64,000 nucleotides of DNA, taken from contig JAWZYU010000020.1 in assembly GCA_038380435.1 (NCBI GenBank), positions 45,912,307-45,976,306 of the forward strand, read 5' to 3'. The notes below the pieces were generated by a model, which worked only from the letters and a program-made list of their open reading frames with translations, ran no database searches and was not told the DNA's origin. How positions within the stretch are numbered: position 1 is the stretch's first letter; the number at the start of each line of letters is the position of its first letter. Positions 22,438-32,230 of this stretch are shown in pieces. This DNA is from Ryuthela nishihirai (taxonomy: Eukaryota; Arthropoda; Arachnida; Araneae; Heptathelidae). The position numbers and the translations under genes are program-made.

Positions 22438-22671
22438 GAAGCCAACGGCAGTACCAATCTGAAAACACCAGTTCTCGTCCGATCACCAAAGTTAAGCAGC
22501 TTTGGGTGTGGTCAGTATGTGGGAGGGTGACCACCTGGGAACACCGTGTGCAGTTGGAAAAAAATCTGCCGAGAACCCGCCATCCTCACAGATTCTTCCA
22601 CTATGGCATATTGAACTGACAGGCTCCTGTCAGACCTCTGTGGCAAGCAGCTGCTTGAGATATTTTTTTAG
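22438..22671 (+). mobile_element. 5S-rRNA-headed SINE sharing the SINE1 body
   Basis: 22441-22557 is 5S-like: starts GCCAACGGCAGTACCA and includes AGTTAAGCAGCTTTGGG (A box/intermediate element) and GGGTGACCACCTGGGAACAC (C box). From about 22563 it continues with the SINE1 body: CATCCTCACAGATTCTTCCA, CTCCTGTCAGACCTCTGTGG, GCAAGCAGCTGCTTGAGA. A TAAATTA duplication flanks it (22431-22437 and 22672-22678). So the tRNA head of SINE1 is replaced by a 5S promoter. Confidence 0.85.
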
Positions 22672-22761
22672 TAAATTACTTCATTTATACTTTACTTTGG
22701 TATACATATATACTATGTTTGAACTCGGGCTAAGTTTTCATCTCTTTGAATTCATAAAAAT

Positions 22762-22778
22762 TGGTGTCAGGAGTGGGA
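22762..22778 (+). promoter_or_regulatory. primer-binding-site-like motif
   Basis: TGGTGTCAGGAGTGGGA begins with TGG (complement of a tRNA CCA end) and lies 11 bases upstream of the first gag-like ATG, where a retrotransposon minus-strand primer site belongs. The tRNA was not identified. Confidence 0.5.
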
Positions 22779-22789
22779 TAATTTATTGA

Positions 22790-23280
22790 ATGCCTTTTCC
22801 TAGAAGTATGGATGAGTTAATAAAGTTGACGACTGACATTAAATTTTATATAGCTGCCCAAATCAGCAAAATTGGTGAACTTTCTAGTCAAAATAATGAG
22901 ATAAACAGTAAAATTGGTGACATGAGAGCTGAGATCGTCTCTGAAAAAGATGACTTGAAAGCGGAAATGGCTATATAAAGTAACGAATTGAGAGCTGAGT
23001 TGAGAGCTGAAGCAACTTCTCAAATTGGTAAGATTACTGATCAGAATAATGATCTGAATAAAGAAATCCGTGAAATCACTGATCAGTGTAAGGACATTAA
23101 AACCGAACTGAACAGACAGTATTAGTTTAAAAGTTGAAATTTATTGTGTAAAAAATGATATTGATGGGGTCAAGTGTAATGATAATGAAATCACTTTTGA
23201 TTTTAATGCCAAACTTGACAGTGTTAAGCATCAAATTGAAAATGTAAAAACTGATTATGAACGTAAGTTTGATTTTAGGA
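22790..23280 (+). pseudogene. LTR retrotransposon gag, N-terminal coiled-coil part (broken)
   Basis: Starts MPFPRSMDELIKLTTDIK and continues with a heptad-like, charged repeat (ISKIGELSSQNNEINSKIGD, RAEIVSEKDDLKAEMAI) predicted to form a coiled coil. A stop at 22976 and later stops interrupt it. The same style continues after the stop (ELRAELRAEATSQIGKITDQ), so this is one decayed frame. It precedes the gag core at 23257. Confidence 0.65.
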
Positions 23281-23850
23281 AATGAAAGGCTACCTTCTTC
23301 TTGTGACAATGGTAATTTTAATGACAATGTTTTTACACATATCGCTAGAAATACAATTAAACCATCCACATATGATGGTCAATCATCTTGGACAGTCTTC
23401 AAAACACAGTTTGACGTCATTCCTAGAGCTAATGATTGGAATGAATTCCAGAAGGCCAGTTTTCTTGCAGTCTCCTTAAAAAATTCTTCTGCGGAAGTTT
23501 TACAGTCTGTTTCAGAAGAAAAACGACTTGATTATCAAAATCTGGTTTCTGCATTAGAACTCAGGTTTGGCGATAGTTATTTAAAACAATACCATATGAC
23601 TCAATTTAAATATCGTATGCAGAGGAGTGGCGAAACTTTGCAAGAACTTGCTAGTGATATTGAGCGTCTAGCTAGATTGGCTTATAGTAACTGTCCACCA
23701 GAAATTTAAGATAACTTAGCTCAATTACAATTTATTGATGCTATTGCTGACCCTGAAACTCAACAATCTCTGAGGATGTTGGAAGGTGAAACTTCAAAGT
23801 CAGCCGTAGTACATGCCATGAACTACGAGTGCTCCAGGCTTTCCTCCTGA
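23257..23850 (+). pseudogene. LTR retrotransposon gag core
   Basis: Contains KPSTYDGQSSWTVFKTQFD, then WNEFQKASFLAVSLKNSSAE and LVSALELRFGDSYLKQYHMT, the capsid-like arrangement (P-x-YDG, W-x-x-F, then RFG) of arthropod Gypsy-class gag proteins. A stop at 23707 interrupts it, after which FIDAIADPETQQSLRM continues the same domain. It forms the capsid of the element's intracellular particle in living relatives. This copy cannot make a full protein. Confidence 0.85.
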
Positions 23851-24317
23851 GCAAACGCACAGTGAGATTTGTGAATGCAGAAGAAATTATAGAAAAGGAT
23901 AGTGAAATGAAAGAATTAACCAAAACAATATTATCCATTTTGAAAGATATTAAAGGTTCCTCTCCAATGACTTCTACAAACATACAGTGTTGGAATTGTG
24001 GCAAGACTGGACACATTCGAGCCAACTGCAAAAGGTGGTGGGTACAAAGTTCAAGCACGTCTAACAGACAACAGAACCAGCATAAGCAACCTGAAGGGCA
24101 AAGGATGGCTGTTGATTGGTTGGCCCCAGGGGAAGTCGCCCACGTTTCAGCACTATATGGTGAAGATAACGGATTGATAGCTGATGAACCCATGAATGGA
24201 GTGCCTTGTGGTATGATAACAGACACTGGTGCAAATGCAACTTTACTCAGAACAGACATAATAGAGATAATAGCTCACCCAAACCGGAATGCTACACAGT
24301 CTAATATAACCGTATAA
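23829..24317 (+). pseudogene. LTR retrotransposon nucleocapsid and protease region
   Basis: A CCHC zinc knuckle, CWNCGKTGHIRANC, at about 23988-24030 is followed by the aspartic protease active-site motif ITDTGANATLLRTD near 24208-24255. The order gag knuckle then protease fits Gypsy-class elements. The frame ends at a stop at 24315, and decayed protease sequence continues to about 24670 (LGLDFLKKHGFSI, the second conserved protease block). Nothing here is an intact enzyme. Confidence 0.85.
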
Positions 24318-24424
24318 ACAACCACTGGAGATCGTGCTAAAGTCCATGAAAAGATAGAACTCAACATCAGAGTTGGTAGTTGTCTGGTATGACATCCTGT
24401 TTACATTGCTGACATCTACGATGA

Positions 24425-25010
24425 ATGCATTTAGGCCTCGATTTTCTAAAGAAGCATGGGTTCAGCATTAGACCCAGTGACAGCCTATTCATCTATAAGG
24501 CAGAAGAGATCCCTCTGCTTAGCAGAATACCCAATTCTTTATCAAGTATAACCACAATATTAGTGATGGAAGACACAGAAATTCCAGCACAATGTGAAAT
24601 CATATTCCGTGGACATCGGGCAGAGACTTCTGGGGCCTTCCGATTGGCAGTCACTGATGCCCCCTGGTAAAGGAGCTTTGGCTCATGGTATCCTGGTTGC
24701 AAGACTTTAATCAATGTAGATAAAGAACAGATTCCTATCAGAGTGATGATCTGTAACAAATCCAATAGAATATTTAAAAAGGGTGAAGAATTAACAACAT
24801 GTGAACCTGTTACCTGTGTAACAAGTATAAACACAATAGAAGTTACTGGCTCACACTAACACTTTACAGACATCCCATCTCATCTTACTGACTTATGGAG
24901 AGAAACAAGAACATTAACTGAAGACCAAGCTGCTAAGGTCCAGAACTTACTGACTTTTCCAACATTTTTTCTGCCACAACAAATGATTATGGCCGTACTA
25001 ACCTGATAGA
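24425..25010 (+). pseudogene. protease tail and protease-RT linker, decayed
   Basis: GLDFLKKHGFSIRPSDS matches the GxDFL protease region; the following RTSGAFRLAV-type and VMICNKSNRIFKKGEELTTC-type segments read in changing frames with stops. Continuous with the RT domain to the right. Confidence 0.6.
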
Positions 25011-25588
25011 ACACAAGATAAACACTGGTGATTCTCCTGCAGCCCATCTACCGGCAAGAAGGCTTCCATTGGCAAAACGAGAGGAGACAGAACAACACAT
25101 AAGGGACATGGAAGCTCAAGGCATTATAGAACCATCAGAGAATCCCTGGACATCACCAGTGGTTCTTGTCAAGAAAAGGATGGATCTACCGATTTTGTGT
25201 AGATTACCGCATATTAAATGATATAACAAAGACTGCTTTCCTTTACCCAGGATTGACGACACACTGGACACTATCTGGGTCAGAATGGTTCTCGAGATAT
25301 GACTTGAAGAGCGGCTATTGGCAAGTTGGTATACATCCTGAAACCGTGAGTAAACAGCTTTCACTACACAAATGGACTTTGGCAGTTTAAAGTGATGCCA
25401 TTTGGACTTTGCAATGCACCTGCAACGTTTGAACGATTCATGGAGTCGGTGTTCAAAGGTTTGTCTTGGGAAGTCTGCCAGGTTTACTTGGACGATGTCA
25501 TCGTTCTTGGAAAGACTTCTGAAAAATATTTGAGAAATCTTCGTCAAGTGTTCGAAAAACAAAGGGGAGCCACGCTAAATTTGGGATA
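25011..25588 (+). pseudogene. LTR retrotransposon reverse transcriptase (5' part)
   Basis: Frames in series read IEHKINTGDSPAAHLPARRL, QGIIEPSENPWTSPVVLVKK, FCVDYRILNDITKTAFLYP, WFSRYDLKSGYWQVGIHPE, MPFGLCNAPATFERFMESVF and VYLDDVIVLG. These are the canonical RT blocks of Gypsy-class elements, including the catalytic YLDD. At least two frameshifts separate them. Its closest living relatives by motif are arthropod Gypsy/412-style elements. It is interrupted at 25604 by a SINE2 insertion and resumes at 25881. Confidence 0.92.
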
Positions 25589-25603
25589 GACTAAGTGTAA
25601 ACT

Positions 25604-25880
25604 TTGGGTTGGGTTGTTTTACCTCTGAGAGGCACTTTTTTTGCACACCATGGAATAAATGGCCAGGTCACATGGACTCCGAAGGCTCAGAGAAGGTTGA
25701 GGGAGCGGACCCACTGGAACAGCTTTTGGGAGACAGATGGTAGCCTGCCATCAAGCGTGTTCTTTAACGTACACGTTATGGCTCTCCCACACACGGCGCC
25801 ATGGCTTAACTTCCCATCTGACAGACAGCGGTCTTTCCAAGCCCATTGGTGTCCCCTACTGATTGTAAGCAGGGCGGGAA
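25604..25880 (-). mobile_element. SINE2 inserted in the RT gene, with 14-bp target duplication
   Basis: ACTAAGTGTAAACT occurs at 25590-25603 and again at 25881-25894, a perfect 14-bp duplication. Between them lies reverse-oriented SINE2 from its 3' end (GGGTTGTTTTACCTCTGAG) to the GGGCGGG block; the tRNA head is missing, i.e. a 5'-truncated retro-insertion. The RT frame TKCKLF continues across the duplication. Confidence 0.95.
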
Positions 25881-26092
25881 ACTAAGTGTAAACTGTTCCA
25901 GCAAGAAGTTCATTACGTTGGTCATGTCATCACTACATCAGGGATTAAGAGTATCCTAGTAAGATAGAAGCTGTAAGAGACTGGCCTCTACCACAGGATG
26001 GTCATCAACTTCGTAGTGTTATTGGACTTTGCACCTACTATAGATTTGTAAAAGGTTTCTCCATCATAAGGCCATTACATCGTCTGACAGAG
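25881..26092 (+). pseudogene. LTR retrotransposon RT thumb/connection (3' part)
   Basis: CKLFQQEVHYVGHVITTSGI, then AVRDWPLPQDGHQLRSVIGL, CTYYRFVKGFSIIRPLHRL: the block following YLDD in Gypsy-class pol. The element stops abruptly after 26092; RNase H, integrase and a 3' LTR are absent. Confidence 0.9.
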
Positions 26093-26395
26093 TGTTATTT
26101 AGCCAAAATAAAAATGCAAAGCAGAAGTCTCATAAAATTAATGTCCAAGTTTAATATTTCTTTTTGAAACAAAATTTATGAAAATATTCTATAAATTCCA
26201 AGCTGTTTCAATCTGTAAATAACCTTTTTATACGCAAATATTATTGGTTTCATTTATGAAAAAAATCGTGAACTACATTTGATATTATACTAGGACAGAA
26301 CGGTATTTTGAAATGCTTTATTTATTTTTAGGCCTCTCTGCTTTAACAATTTCAATTTAAAAGGATTTCAGAATTTTCTTAAATTTCTAAAAAAA
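26093..26395. other. no gene seen
   Basis: AT-rich DNA between the truncated pol gene and the chimeric SINE1. Confidence 0.5.
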
Positions 26396-26550
26396 ATAAA
26401 TACCCCCTCAGCCGAGTGGGTAGCACGCTTGGCTAGTGATCTAAAGGGACCTGGGTTCGAGCCCCGGGTAACGCATGGATGTATGTGTCGTTTTTCTGCT
26501 GAGGTCCCGCCATCCTCACAGACCTTCTGCTATGGCGTATAAACTGACAT
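26396..26550 (+). mobile_element. SINE1 copy with an inverted tail scrap at its head
   Basis: 26396-26412 (AAATAAATACCCCCTCA) is the reverse-oriented tail end of SINE1; it joins directly to a plus-oriented SINE1 head (GCCGAGTGGGTAGCACGC, GGGTTCGAGCCCCGGG) and body to CTATGGCGTATAAACTGACA, where it is cut by the pogo fragment. So two SINE1 pieces in opposite orientation are fused head to tail-scrap. Confidence 0.75.
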
Positions 26551-27028
26551 ATTGTTGTGCTGCATCCGAATCAGCAGATGCTCTTTCACCTTTCAATCTT
26601 AGATTATGTAAAGAATGTCTTTGTTTAAATCTCTCGAACCAACCATGGCTTGCGGGAAAAGATACCTTCTTTTCATCTAGCGAAGTCGACGGTAACTGAT
26701 TCTTAAGTGTTTCATAAATCTTTAAAGCCTTATTTGTAATGGCACTGGTATCAACTGGAACCCGCTTTTGAGTTTGGTCTTCTAGCCATATCACTAATGC
26801 CTTTTCCATATTTTCCATTGTAACATCTCTTACATATGAAATTGTGCTCATACTCGTGCAAGATCCAGCTGCTACACTTTTTCTAATGGAGTCTGCATTT
26901 TTTCTTATTGTCCTTATTGTGGCTTCATTCATGGGGTAAAATTTAGCAACATCTGTTACTCTTTCTCTATTACATAGACAATCTAATATTTTAATTTTTG
27001 TTTCTAAAGAAATAACTTTTCTTTTCAT
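26551..27028 (-). pseudogene. pogo/Tigger-type transposase, N-terminal half
   Basis: The minus strand encodes KRKVISLETKIKILDCLCNR (CENP-B-type helix-turn-helix), then a second DNA-binding module with WLEDQTQKRVPVDTSAI and FPASHGWFERFKQRHSLHNL (HTH of the Tc5/CENP-B type). The frame is open for about 160 codons and ends at the junction with SINE1 at 26550, so the DDE catalytic domain is missing. A protein of this kind would bind the element ends and cut and paste at TA. What remains could only bind DNA. The intact frame implies a recent insertion. Confidence 0.9.
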
Positions 27029-27445
27029 TTGATATTTTTAAAAATCTTTTGGCATTATAAAACCTTAAAAAATTTACGTAAATTATAAAAATGCCAGAAA
27101 AACTATAAATGTTGGAAACTTACCAGTAGATATTTAAATATAAAATAAAAAAAAACGCACAATGATGTAAAGCTTTGCTGCTAAAATGATACTGCACTAC
27201 TTCACACGAACCAGATAGCTTTACTATTGTGAAATACTACGGGGATTCCACGTGTTGTAAAATATAGGGGAATCCCCGTCCCCGTTGTTGCCAGTGTTAC
27301 CAAAGGAATGAGATTAAAAAATGACTTGAAATATATATGCAGCCGAATATACATTTTTATCAGTTTTTTGAAATCCGTTATTTTATCAACCGTGTAAAAC
27401 CGAAATCGTGTAAAACAAGGACCGTGTAAATCGGGGGATAAGTGT
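27029..27445 (-). mobile_element. pogo/Tigger 5' end
   Basis: The minus-strand sequence starting near 27445, TACACTTATCCCCCGATTTA followed by CACGG and GTTTTACACG repeats, has the style of Tigger termini (T-A target, CCCCCG, then TTxACACGG repeats). It lies upstream of the transposase ATG at 27028. The opposite terminus is lost. Confidence 0.6.
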
Positions 27446-27524
27446 ATTTGATTATTTCTTTTAATTTTCAATAAAAATTAATTATATTTTAATGAAATAA
27501 GGTGACTTTTCATGTTGATTTCTT

Positions 27525-27975
27525 AATTGAGGTGCGGATTTGCACAATTAAGACTATAAATTTTGAGGGCTTTTGCTTAAGCTAAAAGATTTGATCATGT
27601 ATTAGATTTTAAAATATGTCTAGCATTGTCCCTGTTTTAAATGGGATCAAAGTCTGCTAAGTTTACAGTCAATTTAGTTCAACTTTAATTACATATTAAG
27701 AGCATATCGAATTTTTTCTAAATTTTCATACAAAACCTCAATTTGAAGGAGAAGCAGTTTCCAGCGTTTCCGCTTTTCATCCGATATATATCAATGTGTA
27801 TTAATTAAATCCATTTTGTTGCTTTAATTACTACACTGGAATAACCTCATTGAAATAAGAACAAACAGCAAAGTTCTGCTTCATTTCAATCATTTGGTCG
27901 TCGTTTACCAGTCATTCGCAAGGCCTCATGGGTATTCTTGCCGCCTTAAGCAGTCTGCAAGCACACCCGCCTGTG
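27525..27975 (-). repeat. repeat family A, copy 2 (inverted)
   Basis: Inverted match to 19600-20075, including AAACTGCTTCTCCTTCAAAT on the minus strand and ACCAGTCATTCGCAAGGCCT on the plus. Copies 1 and 2 face each other about 7.5 kb apart. Confidence 0.8.
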
Positions 27976-28612
27976 AGGGACGAGACTTAGGACTTGGAGC
28001 TCTGACTTCGATTATGACGTGTTTACGCATCACTCCTGGATTACTTCAAAGTTTATTTATTAGTTTACTTAAATTTCCTACTAGCCTTGGGCAAGACTGG
28101 GTGAAAATCCCAGTGGAGCCCTTGGCAGGAAGGGTAGCTAGTTAAGACTAAATTTTTACTTAAACTTGTAGTATCTTAGCTAGGGTTTATACAGGTTTCA
28201 ATTTTCTACAATGTTGTGTGAATAAAGTCTACAGTGGATACTACTTTAGATATACATTACTACATTTGATAAGTATTAGTACAGGCCAATAGCCGACCTC
28301 AGTTGGCCGCTGTCAGTATAGGAAAAGAACACGCCAATAGCAGACTTCAAGTTGTTGGCTTAAGCGACTTTAAGTTGTTGACCGTTATTGGCTTGGAAAT
28401 ATACTATTTAAGTAAGCTTGCTACTTTAAAAATCCTCCGTTGAGGTATTCTAGCTCTAAGTTTTCGAATTTTATTCGATTCTAGTTGCTACTGAAAAGTA
28501 GCTTTTTGTATTTCATTCCTTATTAGTCTTGTAAATTTACACTTATTCTCATATATTTTTACTCATTTTGAGTTTTAATATTGCTTTTGGATTGATTACT
28601 GTTAGTTTACAG
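27976..28612 (+). other. no gene; left flank of hAT, possibly LINE 5' region
   Basis: Contains a short hairpin (CTGGGTGAAAATCCCAG). Because the hAT element inserted at 28605-28612 separates this from the sequence leading into the Jockey ORF1, it may be the Jockey 5' untranslated region; there is no second copy here to test that. Confidence 0.3.
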
Positions 28613-28769
28613 CATAGATTCCCAACGGGGGCGATACCGCCCCCCAGTGGGCGCTGGAGCCTTCCATGGGGGCGGTAGCGGATCCAGAGGCAAATGCCCC
28701 CCCCCCCCCCCAATGGGCGTTGAGGCAATCAATAGGGGCGGTCAAATAAACAAATAAATTTAATGGAAT

Positions 28770-29225
28770 TTTCTGTGACAACCTTTTTATCTCTTCTATT
28801 CTGTGGTGTCTTCCTGGTAATTCTGGTCATCCACTACCTCATCCGCCATGTACAGCTTTTCAACTACAGCTTGGACAATAAGTTCCCTGCTACCGCCTAC
28901 TAGCGTACTGATACGTCTGAAGTCGACTGAGATGCTCTCAAAAGTTCTGTTCAAGATCACCGATTGGATATAAGCTTCAATATGTTTTCCCACTCCAAGT
29001 CGCTTTGAGTATGCTTTATGGTACGTAGTTGAATTAGGCTCAACTCATTAGCCAGCAGATCATACTTCCTCTTCTTTTCAACCTCTACTGTCTGCAGTTA
29101 TCCTGAGATGTTATTCCTACTTCAATAATTGTAATCTCATCCAATACCTTAACATGCACTACTATATCAGGCTTATTATGTTGGACATGTGTGTCCGTCC
29201 TGATAGGCAAATCAACCTTGATGCA
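28770..29225 (-). pseudogene. endonuclease-like retroelement fragment inside the hAT
   Basis: The minus strand reads DLPIRTDTHVQHNKPDIVVH, then VKVLDEITIIEVGITSQDNC and, after a stop, LKRRGSMICW and KLISNR-type frames. The spacing of PD and (E)V resembles the PD-(D/E)xK site of restriction-like endonucleases found at the end of some non-LTR element proteins. A run of AATAATAATAATAA marks its 5' side (29228-29241). The assignment is tentative; it could also be another mobile-element domain. Confidence 0.35.
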
Positions 29226-29734
29226 ACAATAATAATAATAAATTTATTATATTTAATATTTTTTTCTATAATTATTTTTTTAATATAATAAAATACTTTG
29301 AAAATACCTGTTTTTATGAATAAATATTTTATCTAGCTATGTAAATTATCTTATTGTTATCGCGTTAATAAGCATTTTTAAATTAGCATTAGGTATATCT
29401 ATACCTAATTTGTTTTAGTTTAGAATAGATTGACGGTGACAAGTCCTTGCAAATTGGTAGGCAAACACGCGGTTCATGCAATTTAACATGTTTCGACAGG
29501 AATATGGGAGCTTGAAATGACTTGTTCACGGAGCAAGTGCGCCGGCATCGCAAACATACAAGTTAATGCGTGCACAAAATCAAATCTATGAAAGCGATAG
29601 CTATAGGAATGTTTTATTATTTTTATGTGCTTCGCCGTGATAAATAGTCGTGAGTGATAAGTGTTAGAAGTCATTATAAACATTATTTTTATAACTATCT
29701 ATAAATCTGTTGAGAAGTTAATTTGTATTTGAAA

Positions 29735-31504
29735 ATGTCTGAATCTACATCTAAAAAGAAATGCCGGCAGTACAGTATCGAGTATTTGAAATATGGATTT
29801 ACGTACTCTCCTACAAACCAATCATTACCTATGTGTTTAATTTGCAGAAAAGTTTTTTCAAATGAAGCTATGAAACCTTATAGGCTACAAGAGCATTTAA
29901 ATAAAATGCATGCTGATAAGAAGAACAAAGATTTATCCTATTTTCAAGAACTGGAAAAGCAATATTTAAAACAGCCAACTATGTCAAACCTTTTTGCGTC
30001 GTCTTCTAAACAAGATGATGATGGACTACGAGCCTCATATAACGTTTCATTGTTAATCGCAAAAGCAGGAAAATCACACACAATTGGCGAGGAATTAATT
30101 TTGCCGGCAGTCAAGGAGATATTAAAAACTGTTCTTCATCATAAGACACCGTCAGATATCATCAAAAAATTCCTCTCAGTAATAATTCAGTGCAAAGAAT
30201 AGATGAAATGGCAAAAGACGTTGAAATATCATTATGTGATTACTTAAAGACTTGCAAATTTTCCATTCAACTCGATGAATCAACTCTACCAAATAACGAA
30301 GCTCTACTCTTATCATACCTACGATTTATAAAGAAGAAAAAAATTCACGAAGAGTGATTATTTGCTAAAAATTTGGAATCTGATACAAAGGGAGAATCTA
30401 TATTTAATACCATGCAAAAGTTTTTTCAAGAGAAAGAAATTCCTATTTGCAATATTTTGTCTGCTGCTACTGATGGTGCTCCAGCAATGACAGGGCGTCA
30501 TAAGGATTTCATAGCGCATTTGAAACAAGCAGTACCAAATGTACTCGCTGTACATTGTATTATTCATCGTCAGCATTTGGTTGCAAAAAATTTGAATGAA
30601 CGTCTGCATACGTCGCCCCATTACGTTATTGAAGCAATCAATAAGATTAGAAGCAATTCATTGAATGACCGATTATTTGGTAAGCTTTGTAATGAAAATG
30701 ATGAAGATTACAATCGCTTGCTGCTGCACACAGAAGTACTTTGGCTCTCTAAGAGTGTTTGTCTGAATCGTTTTTTCAATCTATTTGACTCAGTACTGGA
30801 CTTTCTTGAAGACAGACGAAAAATTGCGCGAAAACCTGATTACGTCAAAAAATGACATCGCTTATTTGACAGACCTGTTTCAAATATTTAATCAAGTTAA
30901 TTTACAATTGCAAAGTGATGAGTTGAATTTAATTAAAACGAAAAACGTCATAGCTGCTTTTGCGGGAAAACTTCTATTCAAACGAAATCTAGGTAGAGGT
31001 GAATACAACCACTTTCCCACATTATCAGCAGTCTCTGCAAAACCGGAAGATTTACTTACTTACTGCCAACACTTGGAAGTTCTTCATGTTGATTTTACGG
31101 AGCGTTTCCAAGATATTTTAAACATGAATATACCGAGTTGAGTTTTAGATCCTTTCCCAAACACAGATACTGAAGAATCATCAAATTTGGAAGAGGAACT
31201 CTTAGAACTCACGACTAACGAAGTACTCAAAGTAAAATTCAAACATGGATACAAAGAGTTCTGGCTTCAAAAATCAATACCAGTTCTCTACCCTGAATTG
31301 TGGGCAATAGTATAGAAGTTTTTAATCGCATTTCCTTCGTCCTATATGGCTGAGCGTGGATTCAGTGCAGTAGCTAATTTAGTGTCAAAGAAGAGGAACA
31401 GATTACACATCACTGAACGTGGCGATCTGCGATTCATGCTAAAGAAATTGGAACCCGACATTAACAAATTGTTAACACTCCACCAGCCTCAACCATCTCA
31501 TTAA
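29735..31504 (+). pseudogene. hAT transposase, ZBED5-like, broken by stops
   Basis: ATG at 29735 opens MSESTSKKKCRQYSIEYLK. A BED-like zinc finger follows (CLICRKVF ... HLNKMHADKK). Then come the DDE/RNase H-fold pieces CKFSIQLDESTLPNNEALLL, AATDGAPAMTGRHKDFIAHL and VLAVHCIIHRQHLVAKNL, the LHTEVLWLSKSVCLNRFF block and a C-terminal hAT dimerisation region (SSYMAERGFSAVANLVSKKR). The catalytic D residues are in LDE and TDG. Stops at about 30200, 30354, 30853, 31139 and 31313 make it non-functional. The whole coding region is otherwise easily followed, so decay is recent. Confidence 0.93.
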
Positions 31505-32042
31505 TTTTTTTTATTAATTTTGTGTTTATCTCATTATTTTTTTGTTTCTTATTGATTCTGTGTTTATTTTTAAAATTTTAATAAACAATTTTATTGTACA
31601 TTTGGTTGTCGTTTTATTAATTTCTGCTTTATGATTTTTAATAGATAAAAAAACAGATAAATTAGGTACAAATAATATACAACAATATTTTAATATTTCA
31701 TATAAAATTAACTATTATGGACTAGGGGGGCGTTGGAATTTTTGTTCTCTTCTAAAGGGGGCGATGGTCCAGAAAAGGTTGGGAATCACTGGTTTACAGT
31801 AATCTTATCCTTTTTCAAAACTGGTCTGAGCCGGTTCTTTCAGTTACAGCCGCAACTGTCAATTTTTACAGTTGCAACTGTCAAATTTTACATCTGCAAA
31901 TGTTCAAAACTTTCAAATTTTTGCATTTTTGTGATATTGTTCTAAGTAATATATATTTACATATATGTATCCTTTAACATTGTTTTACTATCATTCATTG
32001 CTTTTCATTTGAAAAATCTCAAATAGTAAAGCTGTATTGAAA

Positions 32043-32098
32043 ATGTCAAAATCTGACAATATGGATTCTCAATCCAAGGATTAATTATCTGCTTTTTT
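32043..32098 (+). pseudogene. Jockey-type LINE ORF1 start
   Basis: ATG at 32043 gives MSKSDNMDSQSKD and a stop, just before a 132-bp block copied from the hAT gene. After that block the ORF1 protein resumes. Assigned to the LINE because of position; the short peptide itself is not diagnostic. Confidence 0.4.
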
Positions 32099-32230
32099 AT
32101 GCTGATAAGAAGAACAAAGATTTATCCTATTTTCAAGAACTGGAAAAGCAATATTTAAAACAGCCAACTTTGTCAAACCTTTTGCGTCGTCTTCTAAACA
32201 AGATGATGATGGACTACGAGCCTCATATAA
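32099..32230 (+). repeat. captured fragment of the hAT transposase gene
   Basis: 132 bp matching 29910-30042 of the hAT coding region with one substitution (AACTTTGTC for AACTATGTC) and one deleted T. It sits 300 bp beyond the right end of that hAT and inside the ORF1 region of the LINE. Confidence 0.95.

Larger units (their letters stand above)
28605..31799 (+). mobile_element. hAT transposon with perfect 8-bp target duplication
   Basis: GTTTACAG at 28605-28612 is repeated at 31792-31799. The element (28613-31791, 3179 bp) begins CATAGATTCCCAAC and ends GTTGGGAATCACTG, a terminal inverted pair. Both subterminal regions are rich in GGGGGCG/CGCCCCC. Eight-base duplications and this terminal style are diagnostic of the hAT superfamily. 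It carries a decayed transposase (29735-31504) and, between the left end and that gene, a fragment of a different retroelement (28770-29225). Confidence 0.95.

Noticed and set aside
22441..22557. Functional 5S rRNA gene
   Set aside because: Multiple substitutions, no terminator at the expected end, and the sequence continues directly into the SINE1 body.
21349..22760. Complete 5' LTR of the Gypsy-class element
   Set aside because: No matching 3' LTR exists in the window, so its limits cannot be shown.
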